Source: Aeromicrobium ginsengisoli
GTDB lineage: Bacteria > Actinomycetota > Actinomycetes > Propionibacteriales > Nocardioidaceae
Length of the DNA stretch: 64,000 nucleotides
Assembly: GCF_004134905.2 (NCBI RefSeq)
Contig: NZ_SDPQ02000003.1
Location: 434,001-498,000, forward strand
Direction of reading: 5' to 3'
Shown: positions 50,925 through 59,838 of the stretch, one piece after another
Layout of the letters: the number at the start of each line of letters is the position of its first letter
Position numbering within the stretch: the stretch's first letter is position 1
Position numbers and translations under genes: made by a program
Notes under the pieces: generated by a model
What the model saw: only the letters and a program-made list of their open reading frames with translations
The model's database searches: none
Told to the model about the DNA's origin: nothing

Positions 50925-51018
50925 TCTGTACGAGAGAAAAATAGATCGACGCATCGCCGCGATCAAGTCCCGGATCTGAAAAATTCCTGAAAAATCTGCT
51001 GCGGTTGCAGCCGATTCG

Positions 51019-52350
51019 TCAGAACGTCAGTGCGAGCGCCGGGTCGCGCAGGATCGCGGCGACATCGGCGAGGAACCGCGAGCCCTGCTCGCCGTCGACG
51101 ACGCGGTGGTCGAAGCTCAGCGCCAGGGTCGTGACCCAGCGAGCCACGATCTCGTCGTCGTCACCGACCCACGGCCGCTTGTTGATCGCGCCGACCGCCA
51201 GGATCCCGGACTCACCGGGGTTGAGGATCGGCGTGCCGGCGTCGATGCCGAACACTCCGATGTTGGTGATCGTGAACGATCCGCCGCTCATCTGCGCCGG
51301 CTGCGTCTTGCCGTCACGCGCCGTCGCGATGAGCTCGGCGAACGCCTGAGCGAGCTCGGGCATCGTCATCGAGTCGGCGCCGACGATGTTGGGCACGACG
51401 AGTCCCCGGGGCGTCGCCGCCGCGATGCCGAGGTTGACCGCCCCCTTGAGCACGATCTCCTGTGCGGCGTCGTCCCACGTGGCGTTGAGCTCGGGCGTAC
51501 GGCGCATCGCCAGGCACACCGCGCGCGCGACGATCAGCAGCGGCGAGACGCGGACGCCGGTGAACCGGTCGTCGGTCTTGAGCTGCGTGACGAGCTCCAT
51601 GGTCCTGGAGACATCGACGGTGACCCACTCGGTGACGTGCGGCGCGGTGAATGCCGACGACACCATGGCCTCGGCGGTCATCTTGCGAACGCCCTTGATC
51701 GGGATGCGCTGGTCCTCGAGCGAGGTCGACGTGGTGGTCGCGGGGGTCGTGGGCTGCACACTGCGCAGACCCGCGAACGCCTCGACGTCGGCGCGGGTGA
51801 TGATGTCGCCCTGCGCCGGCACCGAGTCGAGGTCGATGCCGAGATCCTTGGCGAGCTTGCGGACCGGCGGCTTGGCGAGCGCACGGATCGAGCGCTGCGG
51901 CACCTTCTCGGTGTCGACCGAGGCCACGGCACCCTTGCGGGCACGGCGCTTGGTCGACGTGGTGCGCGGGCCGTAGCCGACGAGGACGGACTGCCGCTCC
52001 TCCTTGGCCTTGATGGCCGGGGTCGCCACGGGCTCCGGAACCAGGTCGCCGGCGGCGGCGAACTCGCCCGCGGTCATCGCCTCGGGAAGGTGCGGGCCGT
52101 CGGTCACCGGCTCGTCGCCGGAGGCGATGCGGATGATCGGGGTGCCGACGTCGACGGTCTGGCCCTCGTCGACGAGCAACGCCTCGACGGTGCCCTCATA
52201 CGGGCTCGGCAGCTCGACGATCGACTTGGCGGTCTCGATGTCGACGATGATGTCGTTGACCTTGATCTGGTCGCCGACGGAGACCTTCCAGGTCACGATC
52301 TCGGCCTCGGTCAGGCCCTCGCCCACGTCGGGCAGCTTGAACTCACTCAT
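51019..52350 (-). CDS. bkdH: Branched-chain 2-oxoacid dehydrogenase E2 (dihydrolipoyl acyltransferase)
   Basis: 443 residues. The lipoyl domain carries Lys42 in ETAKS, the peripheral subunit-binding domain is about 140-175 (ALAKPPVRKLAKDLGID), and the catalytic domain ends with SFDHRVVDGEQGS, containing the active His. It transfers the acyl group to CoA. ATG 52350 follows GGAG with a 6-nt spacing. It is the last of three genes in a Bkd operon and overlaps neither neighbour. Confidence 0.92.
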   Translation of the reverse strand: MSEFKLPDVGEGLTEAEIVTWKVSVGDQIKVNDIIVDIETAKSIVELPSPYEGTVEALLVDEGQTVDVGTPIIRIASGDEPVTDGPHLPEAMTAGEFAAAGDLVPEPVATPAIKAKEERQSVLVGYGPRTTSTKRRARKGAVASVDTEKVPQRSIRALAKPPVRKLAKDLGIDLDSVPAQGDIITRADVEAFAGLRSVQPTTPATTTSTSLEDQRIPIKGVRKMTAEAMVSSAFTAPHVTEWVTVDVSRTMELVTQLKTDDRFTGVRVSPLLIVARAVCLAMRRTPELNATWDDAAQEIVLKGAVNLGIAAATPRGLVVPNIVGADSMTMPELAQAFAELIATARDGKTQPAQMSGGSFTITNIGVFGIDAGTPILNPGESGILAVGAINKRPWVGDDDEIVARWVTTLALSFDHRVVDGEQGSRFLADVAAILRDPALALTF

Positions 52351-52359
52351 CAACGACTC

Positions 52360-53337
52360 CTAGTACGCCAGCGAACGGTCGACCGCTTCGAGCACGCGGT
52401 CGAGCCCGGGAAGGAACTCTTCCTCGACGCGGCTCGGCGGATAGGGCAGGTCGTAGCCGGTGACCCGGATGACCGGCGCCTCGAGGGAGTAGAAGCAGTT
52501 CTCGGTGATGCGCGACGAGATCTCGGCGCCCAGCCCAAGGGTCTGCGACGCCTCGTGCACGACGATCGCGTGGCCGGTGCGGCGTACGGACTCGAAGACC
52601 GGCGCGAGGTCGAGCGGCGAGAGCGTTCGGAGGTCGATGACCTCGAGGCTCGTGCCCTCCTCGGCGGCGGCTTCGGCGGACTCCAGGCACGTCTTGACCA
52701 TCGGCCCGTACGCGATGAGAGTCGCATCCGTGCCGTCGCGGACGACCTTGGAGGCGTGCAGCGGGAGGGGCTCGGAGTCGGTGTCGACCTCGCCCTGGTC
52801 CCAGTAGCGCCGCTTGGGCTCCATGAACACGACGGGGTCGTCGCTCGCGATCGCCTGCTGGATCATCCAGTAGGCGTCGTTGGCGTTGGAGCACGACACG
52901 ACCTTGAGGCCGGCCGTCAGCGCGAACTGCGCCTCGGGGCTCTCGGAGTGGTGCTCGACGGCGCCGATGCCACCACCGAACGGGATGCGGATGACGATCG
53001 GCATCTTGACCCGGCCATGGCTGCGGAAGTGCAGCTTGGCGACCTGGCTGACGATCTGGTCGTAGGCCGGGTAGACGAAGCCGTCGAACTGGATCTCGAG
53101 GACCGGGCGGTAGCCCCGGAACGCGAGGCCGACGGCGGTGCCGACGATGCCGCTCTCGGCGAGCGGCGCATCGATGACCCGGCTCTCGCCGAAGTCCTTC
53201 TGCAGGCCGTCGGTGATGCGGAAGACACCGCCGAGCTTGCCGACGTCCTCACCCATGATCAGGACCTTGTCGTCGGCCTCCATCGCGGCCCGCAGGCCCG
53301 CGTTGAGGCCCTTGCCGAGCGGCATCTTGTTGGTCAT
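52360..53337 (-). CDS. bkdB: 2-oxoacid dehydrogenase E1 beta
   Basis: 325 residues, the usual E1-beta size. LIMGEDVGKLGGVFRITDGL and RIPFGGGIGAVEHHSESPEA are the conserved E1-beta stretches. It forms the thiamine-diphosphate decarboxylase with E1 alpha. The start overlaps the alpha stop by 4 nt. Confidence 0.93.
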   Translation of the reverse strand: MTNKMPLGKGLNAGLRAAMEADDKVLIMGEDVGKLGGVFRITDGLQKDFGESRVIDAPLAESGIVGTAVGLAFRGYRPVLEIQFDGFVYPAYDQIVSQVAKLHFRSHGRVKMPIVIRIPFGGGIGAVEHHSESPEAQFALTAGLKVVSCSNANDAYWMIQQAIASDDPVVFMEPKRRYWDQGEVDTDSEPLPLHASKVVRDGTDATLIAYGPMVKTCLESAEAAAEEGTSLEVIDLRTLSPLDLAPVFESVRRTGHAIVVHEASQTLGLGAEISSRITENCFYSLEAPVIRVTGYDLPYPPSRVEEEFLPGLDRVLEAVDRSLAY

Positions 53338-54476
53338 GACTCACTCCCCTCCGGCTCGAGGCTGTCTCTGAACGCGACGTACTGGGCCTTCTGCTCCTCG
53401 AGCTCAGTCGAGCCGTCGACGTAGACGCGGTCGAACAGGGCGGCGAGATCGGGATCGGGCAGCGCCTTGCAGGTCTCGCGCAGGTGCTTGCCCAGCTCGT
53501 CGGCCTCGACGTCGAGCTCGTCGAAGAACTCCTGAGGCGTGCCCTGGGTCAGGAGGTAGCGCTTGACCCGCTCGATGGGGTCCTTGAGCTTCCAGGTCTC
53601 GACCTCGGCGCTGTCGCGGTATCGACTCGGGTCGTCGGACGTCGTGTGCGCGCCCATGCGGTAGGTGTAGGCCTCGATGAGCGTCGGACCCTCGCCGTTG
53701 CGCGCCTTCTGCATCGCGGCCGTCGTGACGGCGTGGCACGCGAGGACGTCGTTGCCGTCGACCCGGATGCCGTCGAAGCCGAAGCCGCCGGCGCGCTGGG
53801 CGATCGGGCCGCGGGTGTTGCGCTCGGTCGAGGCCGAGATCGCGTACTGGTTGTTCTGGCAGAAGAACACGACGGGCGCGTTGAAGACCGCGGCCCAGTC
53901 GAACGCCTCGTTGACGTCGCCCTGGCTCGTGGCGCCGTCGCCGAAGTAGGCGATGACGGCCGCGTCGCGCTCGGGATCGTTGCGGCCGACCTCGCCGTCG
54001 AGCGTCAGCCCCATCGCGTAGCCGGTCGCGTGGAGGGTCTGGGCGCCGATGACGATGCTGTAGAGCGCGAAGCCGTGCTCGGCCGGGTCCCAGCCCCCGA
54101 GCTCGACGCCACGGAACAGGCCGAGGAGCAGCGCCGGGTCAATGCCGCGGCACAACGCGACGCCGTGTTCGCGGTAGGTCGGGAACGCGAAGTCCTGCTG
54201 GAGCAACGCGCGGCCGGAGCCGATCTGCGCGGCCTCCTGGCCGAGGGCCGGCGCCCAGAGTCCGAGCTCGCCGTGACGCTGCAGCGCGTGCGCCTCGAAG
54301 TCGATGCGACGGCTCAGGACGAGGTCGCGGAACAGTCCGCGGATGGCGTCGTCGTCCCCGTCGTACGCGTAGTCCGCGTGGGAGACGCGTTGTCCCTCTG
54401 GGGTCAGGAGCTGGACCAGTGGAAAGGCTCCAGCAGGATCGTCGGCTACGTATGCGTCGGGCATGGTGGCGCTCAA
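53334..54476 (-). CDS. bkdA: 2-oxoacid dehydrogenase E1 alpha
   Basis: 380 residues from TTG 54476. The ThDP motif is GDGATSQGDVNEAFDWAAVF (179-198), ending NN (208-209). LGLWAPALGQEAAQIGSG is the typical E1-alpha entry. The TTG has GGGAG 5 nt upstream, while the internal ATG (54464) does not, so TTG is preferred. Substrates are probably branched-chain 2-oxoacids, from gene order and sequence. The E3 subunit is not in the window. Confidence 0.92.
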   Translation of the reverse strand: MSATMPDAYVADDPAGAFPLVQLLTPEGQRVSHADYAYDGDDDAIRGLFRDLVLSRRIDFEAHALQRHGELGLWAPALGQEAAQIGSGRALLQQDFAFPTYREHGVALCRGIDPALLLGLFRGVELGGWDPAEHGFALYSIVIGAQTLHATGYAMGLTLDGEVGRNDPERDAAVIAYFGDGATSQGDVNEAFDWAAVFNAPVVFFCQNNQYAISASTERNTRGPIAQRAGGFGFDGIRVDGNDVLACHAVTTAAMQKARNGEGPTLIEAYTYRMGAHTTSDDPSRYRDSAEVETWKLKDPIERVKRYLLTQGTPQEFFDELDVEADELGKHLRETCKALPDPDLAALFDRVYVDGSTELEEQKAQYVAFRDSLEPEGSES

Positions 54477-54533
54477 TGCGACTCCCTCAATCGATCGGTT
54501 CGCGGGATTGCCGCTCCGATGTCGAAGATGCGA

Positions 54534-54545
54534 GACACCAGTGTC
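54534..54545. promoter_or_regulatory. Palindrome upstream of the bkd operon
   Basis: GACAC-CA-GTGTC, 5-bp arms, about 58-69 bp upstream of bkdA. It could bind an Lrp- or GntR-type regulator. The remaining 54477-54758 gap shows no convincing gene. Confidence 0.4.
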
Positions 54546-54758
54546 ACAGGGGTGGTGGACGTTGGTGGGCTCACATGGACGTGACTGGCATCACATCTGA
54601 ACACACCGTATCCCGGCAACGACCGCCTGACCAAACAACGCTCCGAACGGCCGATGGTCACGTTCGAGCTGCCCTGGCGGCCGATTTTCAGACGACCTGT
54701 TGCATCAAACCTTGCGATGACGGTCGAAGTCGTGAAGATTCGAGGCGTTCTGGGTGCG

Positions 54759-55817
54759 TCAGTGTTCCTTGCGCCACGCGGCGGCCCGGTCGAGGAAGAC
54801 CGCGTTGACCGCCGGGCTGCCGACGCTGACGCGCACGCCGTCACCCGCGAACGGCCGCACGGAGACCGGGTCGCACCACGCCGCGAAGTCCATCGCATCG
54901 TCGCCGAGCGGCAGCCACACGAAGTTGGCCTGCGTCTCGGGCAGCTCCCAGCCCTGGTCGCGCAGCGCCGCCACCATCGCGTGACGCTCCTGCACGATCG
55001 CCTCGACCCGCTCGGCCAGCTCGGCCTCCGCTTCGAGCGACGCCACAGCGGCCGCCTGCGAGAGATCGGTGATGGCGAACGGCGGAGTCGCCTTGCGGAT
55101 GGCTTCGGCGACCGGGGGCCGGGCGATCGCGTAGCCGACCCGGAGACCTGCCAGCCCGTACGCCTTGGAGAACGTGCGGAGCACGACGACGTTGTCGTGG
55201 GCGGCCAGCGCCGCGAGCCCGTCGGCGGCGTCGGCATCGCGGACGAACTCGACGTAGGCCTCGTCGACCACGACGAGCACCCGCTCCGGGACGGTGGCGA
55301 GGAAGCGGTCAAGGTCTGCGGCCTTCACCACCGGCCCGGTGGGGTTGTTGGGCGTGCAGACGAGGACGACGCGCGTCCGGTCGGTGACCGCGGCCGCCAT
55401 GGCGTCGAGGTCGTGGGTCGCGTCCGTCCGCAGCGGCACACGCACGGTCGTCGCTCCGGTCAGGTCGGCGGCGATCGGATAGGCCTCGAACGAGCGCCAG
55501 GCATAGACGACCTCGTCGCCGGCCTCGAGGTGGGCGTTGAGCAGGGCGTACAGGACGGCGACCGATCCGGTGCTCGCGGCGAAGTGGTCCGGCGAGAGCC
55601 CGAGCTTGGCGGACAGTGCGGCGTAGAGCGCCGTGGTGCCGGCGTCGGGATAGCGGTTGATCCGGCCGAGCTCGACGGCCGCCCGCTCCATGACGCCCGG
55701 CAGCGGGTCGTACGGGTTCTCGTTGCTCGAGAGCTTGTGGTCCTCGCTCGCGGCAGCCTTGCCCGGGCGATAGACCGGGATCTCGTCGAGTGCTCGGCGG
55801 GCGCGCGGAGAAGTCAT
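54759..55817 (-). CDS. HisC2-type aminotransferase (histidinol-phosphate/aromatic)
   Basis: 352 residues. PLP Lys218 is in TFSKAYGLAGLRVGYA (215-230), with CTPNNPTGP (154-162), the VVDEAY switch and LSSNENPYDPLP at the N-terminus. The length and sequence suit the second HisC of actinobacteria, which acts as an aromatic aminotransferase. No his or aro operon is nearby. TATTAC lies 10 nt before ATG 55817, and the operator at 55834-55849 sits just upstream of that. Confidence 0.88.
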   Translation of the reverse strand: MTSPRARRALDEIPVYRPGKAAASEDHKLSSNENPYDPLPGVMERAAVELGRINRYPDAGTTALYAALSAKLGLSPDHFAASTGSVAVLYALLNAHLEAGDEVVYAWRSFEAYPIAADLTGATTVRVPLRTDATHDLDAMAAAVTDRTRVVLVCTPNNPTGPVVKAADLDRFLATVPERVLVVVDEAYVEFVRDADAADGLAALAAHDNVVVLRTFSKAYGLAGLRVGYAIARPPVAEAIRKATPPFAITDLSQAAAVASLEAEAELAERVEAIVQERHAMVAALRDQGWELPETQANFVWLPLGDDAMDFAAWCDPVSVRPFAGDGVRVSVGSPAVNAVFLDRAAAWRKEH

Positions 55818-55833
55818 GCCCCGAGCGTAATAC

Positions 55834-55849
55834 CTGACCGTTCGGTCAG
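55834..55849. promoter_or_regulatory. TetR-type palindrome in a divergent promoter
   Basis: CTGACCG-tt-CGGTCAG, 7-bp perfect arms. It lies between the aminotransferase and EamA genes, next to the minus-strand -10 TATTAC (55832-55827). No TetR gene is within the window. Confidence 0.65.
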
Positions 55850-55911
55850 CCGAGCTGCTCCTCGAGGGCCCGGCGGCGTGCCCGCGGGCGGCCAGACCGT
55901 ACGGCGCTGAC

Positions 55912-56862
55912 ATGATCGACCGTGTGACCGCCCGCAATGCCCGACTCGGCTACGTGCTGGTCATCACCGCTGCCGTGCTGTTCGGCATCAACGGCGGCCT
56001 GTCCCGCGTCGCCATGGGTTCCGGCCTCAGCCCCGAGTCGTTCACGACCGTGCGCGTCACCGGCGCGACGCTGGTCTTCATCGCGTACGCCGCGTGCTTC
56101 CGCCAATCGGCACTGCGTCGACCCAAGGGCACGGCGATGCTCCTCGTCATCGCGCTCGGCCTGGTCGGCGTCGCGGCGCTGCAGCTGACCTACAACGTCG
56201 CGATCGACCGGCTGCCGCTCGGCATCGCGCTGCTGATCGAGTACCTCGCGCCGGTGCTCGTGGTGCTCTGGGTCCGGTTCGTCCGCAAGGAGCCGGTGCA
56301 CGGCCAGATGTGGCTCGCGGTGGGTCTCGCCGTCGTCGGGCTCGCGGTCGTCAGCCGGGTATGGAACGGCCTGACGTTCGACGGCCTCGGCGTGGTCATG
56401 GCCCTGCTCGCGGCCGTGAGCTTCGCGACCTACTTCCTGCTCGGCGAGCACAACGTCGGGCTCGACGACCCGCTCCGCGTCATCCTCTGGGCGTTCGTCG
56501 TGGCGACCGTCGTGATGAACGTGGTCGAGCCGCTGTGGAACCTGCCGACTCTGAAGGGGTCGACCTCGATGCTGGGCCGGCTCGAGGAGCACTCGGTCAA
56601 CCCGTGGCTCGTCATCGCGGTCATCGTCGTGCTGGGCACCGTCGTGCCGTTCTTCCTCGAGATGCTCGCCCTGCGCCACCTCCCGGCGACGATCGTCACG
56701 GTGATCGCGATGCTCGAGCCCGTGCTGGCCAACGTCCTCGGCTGGGCCTGGTTCCGCGAGTCGCTCACGCCGGTCCAGGCGCTCGGCGCGGTCGCGGTGC
56801 TGGCCGGCATCGTCCTCGCACAGACGTCGCGGAGGGTGGAAACGGTCCTCCCGCAGCCGTAG
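55912..56862 (+). CDS. EamA-family (DMT superfamily) transporter
   Basis: 316 residues with ten helices and two EamA repeats (about 12-135 and 155-300), for example VLFGINGGLSRVAMGSGLSP and ITLA-like ends. RhaT/EamA proteins export metabolites such as amino acids; the substrate is unknown. A GTG at 55924 is an alternative start. It is divergent from the aminotransferase gene and shares the TetR-like operator, so the two may form one regulon. Confidence 0.88.
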   Translation: MIDRVTARNARLGYVLVITAAVLFGINGGLSRVAMGSGLSPESFTTVRVTGATLVFIAYAACFRQSALRRPKGTAMLLVIALGLVGVAALQLTYNVAIDRLPLGIALLIEYLAPVLVVLWVRFVRKEPVHGQMWLAVGLAVVGLAVVSRVWNGLTFDGLGVVMALLAAVSFATYFLLGEHNVGLDDPLRVILWAFVVATVVMNVVEPLWNLPTLKGSTSMLGRLEEHSVNPWLVIAVIVVLGTVVPFFLEMLALRHLPATIVTVIAMLEPVLANVLGWAWFRESLTPVQALGAVAVLAGIVLAQTSRRVETVLPQP

Positions 56863-56890
56863 GGTGTAGCAACTCACGGCATGGTGACGG

Positions 56891-56912
56891 CCTGTCCGTC
56901 AGGGACAGGGGG
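56891..56912 (+). promoter_or_regulatory. Hairpin next to a GGGGG Shine-Dalgarno, ABC permease 1
   Basis: CCTGTCC (56891-56897) / GGACAGG (56903-56909), directly followed by GGGGG (56908-56912) and the GTG at 56920. It could hide the ribosome site. Confidence 0.45.
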
Positions 56913-56919
56913 ATGCGCG

Positions 56920-59838
56920 GTGCGACCTGGAGCTCTGGCGTATGCGCGCGCACGGGCGCAACCAGGCCTCCTCCTCGCCCTCGCCGGCATCGTGCTGGCG
57001 GCGACGTTCTCGATCGTCGGGATCGATGCGCTGCACCGTACGGCTGACCGAACCGCCCAGCAGGACGCCCTCAGGGCGGGCCCCGCCACGTCGGCGGCTC
57101 TGCAGCTCGAGGTCTCGGCGGACCGCGCCCCGGCTCTCGACAAGCTGCTCGGCTCTGCGCGGTTCGCGATCACGCGCAGCGCTCACACCGAAGGATTCCC
57201 GGCGAGCCACGACGGCGCGGTCTCGACGTTCACCGCTCGAGCCGACGGCGGGCTGCGGGACCGTTCGGTCCTGGTCGACGGACACTGGCCCGCGACGGCG
57301 CCGGGGCCGGTGATCCACGCGGCCCTCCAGGACCGGGCCGCGTCATCGCTCGGGATCCGTGTCGGCGATCGGCTCGGTGCAGGCACCGGCGCCGACCGCG
57401 TCGAGATCGTCGTCGACGGCACGTGGCGCCCCAAGGATCCCGACGCCGCGGCGTGGTTCGGCGACCCTGCCTCCGCGTCAGGTCGTGGGCCTGACGGGGT
57501 GGGACCACTTGTCGTCTCTCGCCGCGACCTCGGCCGGCTGCCCGCACCGACCACGGCGGCGTACGTCCTTGCGCCCCCCTCCTCTGCGGACGTGTCGCAG
57601 ACCCGGCGAGACCTCAGCACGCTGATGACGGCGGTGAACGACAGCGACGTCTCGGCCACCGTGACGGGCGGACTCCCTCAACGGCTGGCAGATCTCGAAG
57701 CCACCCGGGCCGCGGCCGACGGACTGCTCGCCGTCGCCTACGCGCTGCTCGCCGTGGCCGCGATCGTGGCCTGCCGGCAGGTCGTGGTGCTCCTGACCGA
57801 GGCCCGACGCACCGAGTCGGCACTGCTGCGGTCGCGCGGCTCGAGCACGTCCGCAATGACCGCCGCCGCGGCTGCCGAGGCGGCGGTCGCTGCGATCGCC
57901 GGAGCGGCGATCGGCACAGCTGGCGCAGTCGCGGTGTTCACCCGACTCGATCGAGCACCTGACACCGGCCTCGCCGTCCTGGCGGCCGTCGCCTGCGTCC
58001 TTGTGGCTGTCGTGCTGACGGCCGCCGCCACCGCGTCTGCGGTCCGGCACGCCGCGTCGCAGCGCACCGGATCGCGGGACCTGCCGGGTGCCCGGAGAGC
58101 CCTCCTGATCCTGGTGCTCGGGGCGGCTGCACTGTCGGTCGGCCAGTTCACGTCGTACGGCGGACCGCTGAGCGTGGGGGTCGGCGGCAGCACGCAGGTC
58201 GACCCGATCACGTCGCTCGCGCCGGCGGCTGCCCTCGCCGCGGCGACGCTTCTGGGCATGGCGGGCGTACGCCCGGTGCTCCAGCGACTCGAGCGCCACG
58301 CGGCCGGTCGCCCGGGCATCAGGCCGGCCCTCCCGGCACGCCAGCTCGCTCGACGGCTGTCGACGTTCGGGGTCACGATCGCGCTCACCTCGCTGGCCCT
58401 CGGGTTCGCGATCGTGGTCGCGACGCTCGACGGCACCCAGACCTCGCTCGACGCCACCTCGGCCAGCGTGCGCACCGGCGCCGACGTACGCCTCGACCTG
58501 ACGGTCGACCCCGCAGCCGACGTCGGCGTCGAGGCGGCAACGGCTCCGCTCATGAGGCTCGGTGACGACGCTGCTGCGGTGGTCTCGGTGCCAGGACGCG
58601 TCGACCAGGACCAGGACGAGGTCTCGTTCCTGGCCGCCGGACCAACGGTCGCTGGCATCGCCCGTGGGACGCGGGTCGCCGGCGACAGCGCCCGCATGGT
58701 GTCGGCCCTCCACGCCGGGCAGCACGGGGTGCCGATCAGCCCGGGGACGACCAGCGTCACGATCACGGTGAGCGGCGCCCCGATCACGGGCGACGTCAAC
58801 ACCACGGCCTGGCTCGTCGACAGCGCCGGACAGATCGCCGTACGACCGATGGGACGGATCACCGGCCCCGGACCCGATCCGGTGACCCGCGCCGTCACCG
58901 TCCCCCGCAACGGTCGCGACTGGCGCCTGCTGGGCGTCCACACCGATGCGACCGGCGTCGACGGGGACGCCACGATCACGGTCCGTGGACTGCCCGGCGC
59001 AGATCGATACGACATCGAGCTCATCAACGACAAGAGCAGTGGCAGCACCCTCGTGGGGCCCAGGCCCAAGCGGCTGCCGGTCGTCATCACCTCCGAAGCC
59101 GCCGCACTCCTCCAGGCGCGGACCGGCGACACGTTCGACCTCCTCCTGCCGGACTCGGGCTTCAAGGGCGTCGCACGGGTCGTTGCGGTGGTCGACACGC
59201 TCCCCGGAGTGACTGGCGCCCGCGGCATCGCGGCCGACCTGCCGACCCTCGTGTCGTACGCACTCGGCGCCGACGCCGCCATCCCGGCGCCCGACGCGGT
59301 GTGGATTGCCTCCGCTCATCCTGATCGGGTGATCCGTGCCGCCACGTCGGCCAGTGTCGTGAGGACCGCCGCCACGACCGGCACGCCCGGCGCCGGCGCC
59401 CACGTCGTCGCCTCCGCCCTGGACACGTGGTGGTGGGCGGCCGGCTCGGTGATCGTGTTCGCGGCGCTCGCCACGGCCGCGATGTCGACCAGCCTCGGCC
59501 GGCGCCGACGCGACGAGCTGCGCGTGCTCCGCGCCCTGGGGGTCACCCCAGGCAGTCAAGCCCGCATCCGGACCACGGAGCTGGGCGGTGCGGTGGCCAC
59601 CGGCGGGGCCGTCGGTCTCATGGCCGGCGCGATCGCGGTCCTCCTGACCGTGGCCGACCTCGCGCGCAGCGCCACCCCTGACCGTCCCGCGTCCGTCGAG
59701 CCGGAGCTTTCGTTCGCCGTTGCGGGTCTGCTGGCTCTCGTGGCGGCCCTCGCTGCCGCGGTCCTGGCCGTCGCGATCCGACAGGCGCGACGTACACGCC
59801 ACGACGCGGTGCGCACCGGACGGGAGGGCGGACCATGA
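56920..59838 (+). CDS. ABC transporter permease 1 (FtsX-type, long)
   Basis: 972 residues. An N-terminal helix (about 18-36), a large external region, a central helix cluster (about 250-400), and a second external domain ending with three C-terminal helices of FtsX type (about 835-960). GTG 56920 is chosen because GGGGGA lies 8 nt upstream; ATG 56881 has no ribosome site. It probably handles lipid or peptide export with the second permease and the ATPases. The stop overlaps the next gene by ATGA. Confidence 0.82.
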   Translation: MRPGALAYARARAQPGLLLALAGIVLAATFSIVGIDALHRTADRTAQQDALRAGPATSAALQLEVSADRAPALDKLLGSARFAITRSAHTEGFPASHDGAVSTFTARADGGLRDRSVLVDGHWPATAPGPVIHAALQDRAASSLGIRVGDRLGAGTGADRVEIVVDGTWRPKDPDAAAWFGDPASASGRGPDGVGPLVVSRRDLGRLPAPTTAAYVLAPPSSADVSQTRRDLSTLMTAVNDSDVSATVTGGLPQRLADLEATRAAADGLLAVAYALLAVAAIVACRQVVVLLTEARRTESALLRSRGSSTSAMTAAAAAEAAVAAIAGAAIGTAGAVAVFTRLDRAPDTGLAVLAAVACVLVAVVLTAAATASAVRHAASQRTGSRDLPGARRALLILVLGAAALSVGQFTSYGGPLSVGVGGSTQVDPITSLAPAAALAAATLLGMAGVRPVLQRLERHAAGRPGIRPALPARQLARRLSTFGVTIALTSLALGFAIVVATLDGTQTSLDATSASVRTGADVRLDLTVDPAADVGVEAATAPLMRLGDDAAAVVSVPGRVDQDQDEVSFLAAGPTVAGIARGTRVAGDSARMVSALHAGQHGVPISPGTTSVTITVSGAPITGDVNTTAWLVDSAGQIAVRPMGRITGPGPDPVTRAVTVPRNGRDWRLLGVHTDATGVDGDATITVRGLPGADRYDIELINDKSSGSTLVGPRPKRLPVVITSEAAALLQARTGDTFDLLLPDSGFKGVARVVAVVDTLPGVTGARGIAADLPTLVSYALGADAAIPAPDAVWIASAHPDRVIRAATSASVVRTAATTGTPGAGAHVVASALDTWWWAAGSVIVFAALATAAMSTSLGRRRRDELRVLRALGVTPGSQARIRTTELGGAVATGGAVGLMAGAIAVLLTVADLARSATPDRPASVEPELSFAVAGLLALVAALAAAVLAVAIRQARRTRHDAVRTGREGGP

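Noticed and set aside
54477-54758. Possible small gene in the 282-bp gap upstream of bkdA
   Set aside because: Open frames there lack ribosome sites and domain patterns; only a short palindrome is supported.
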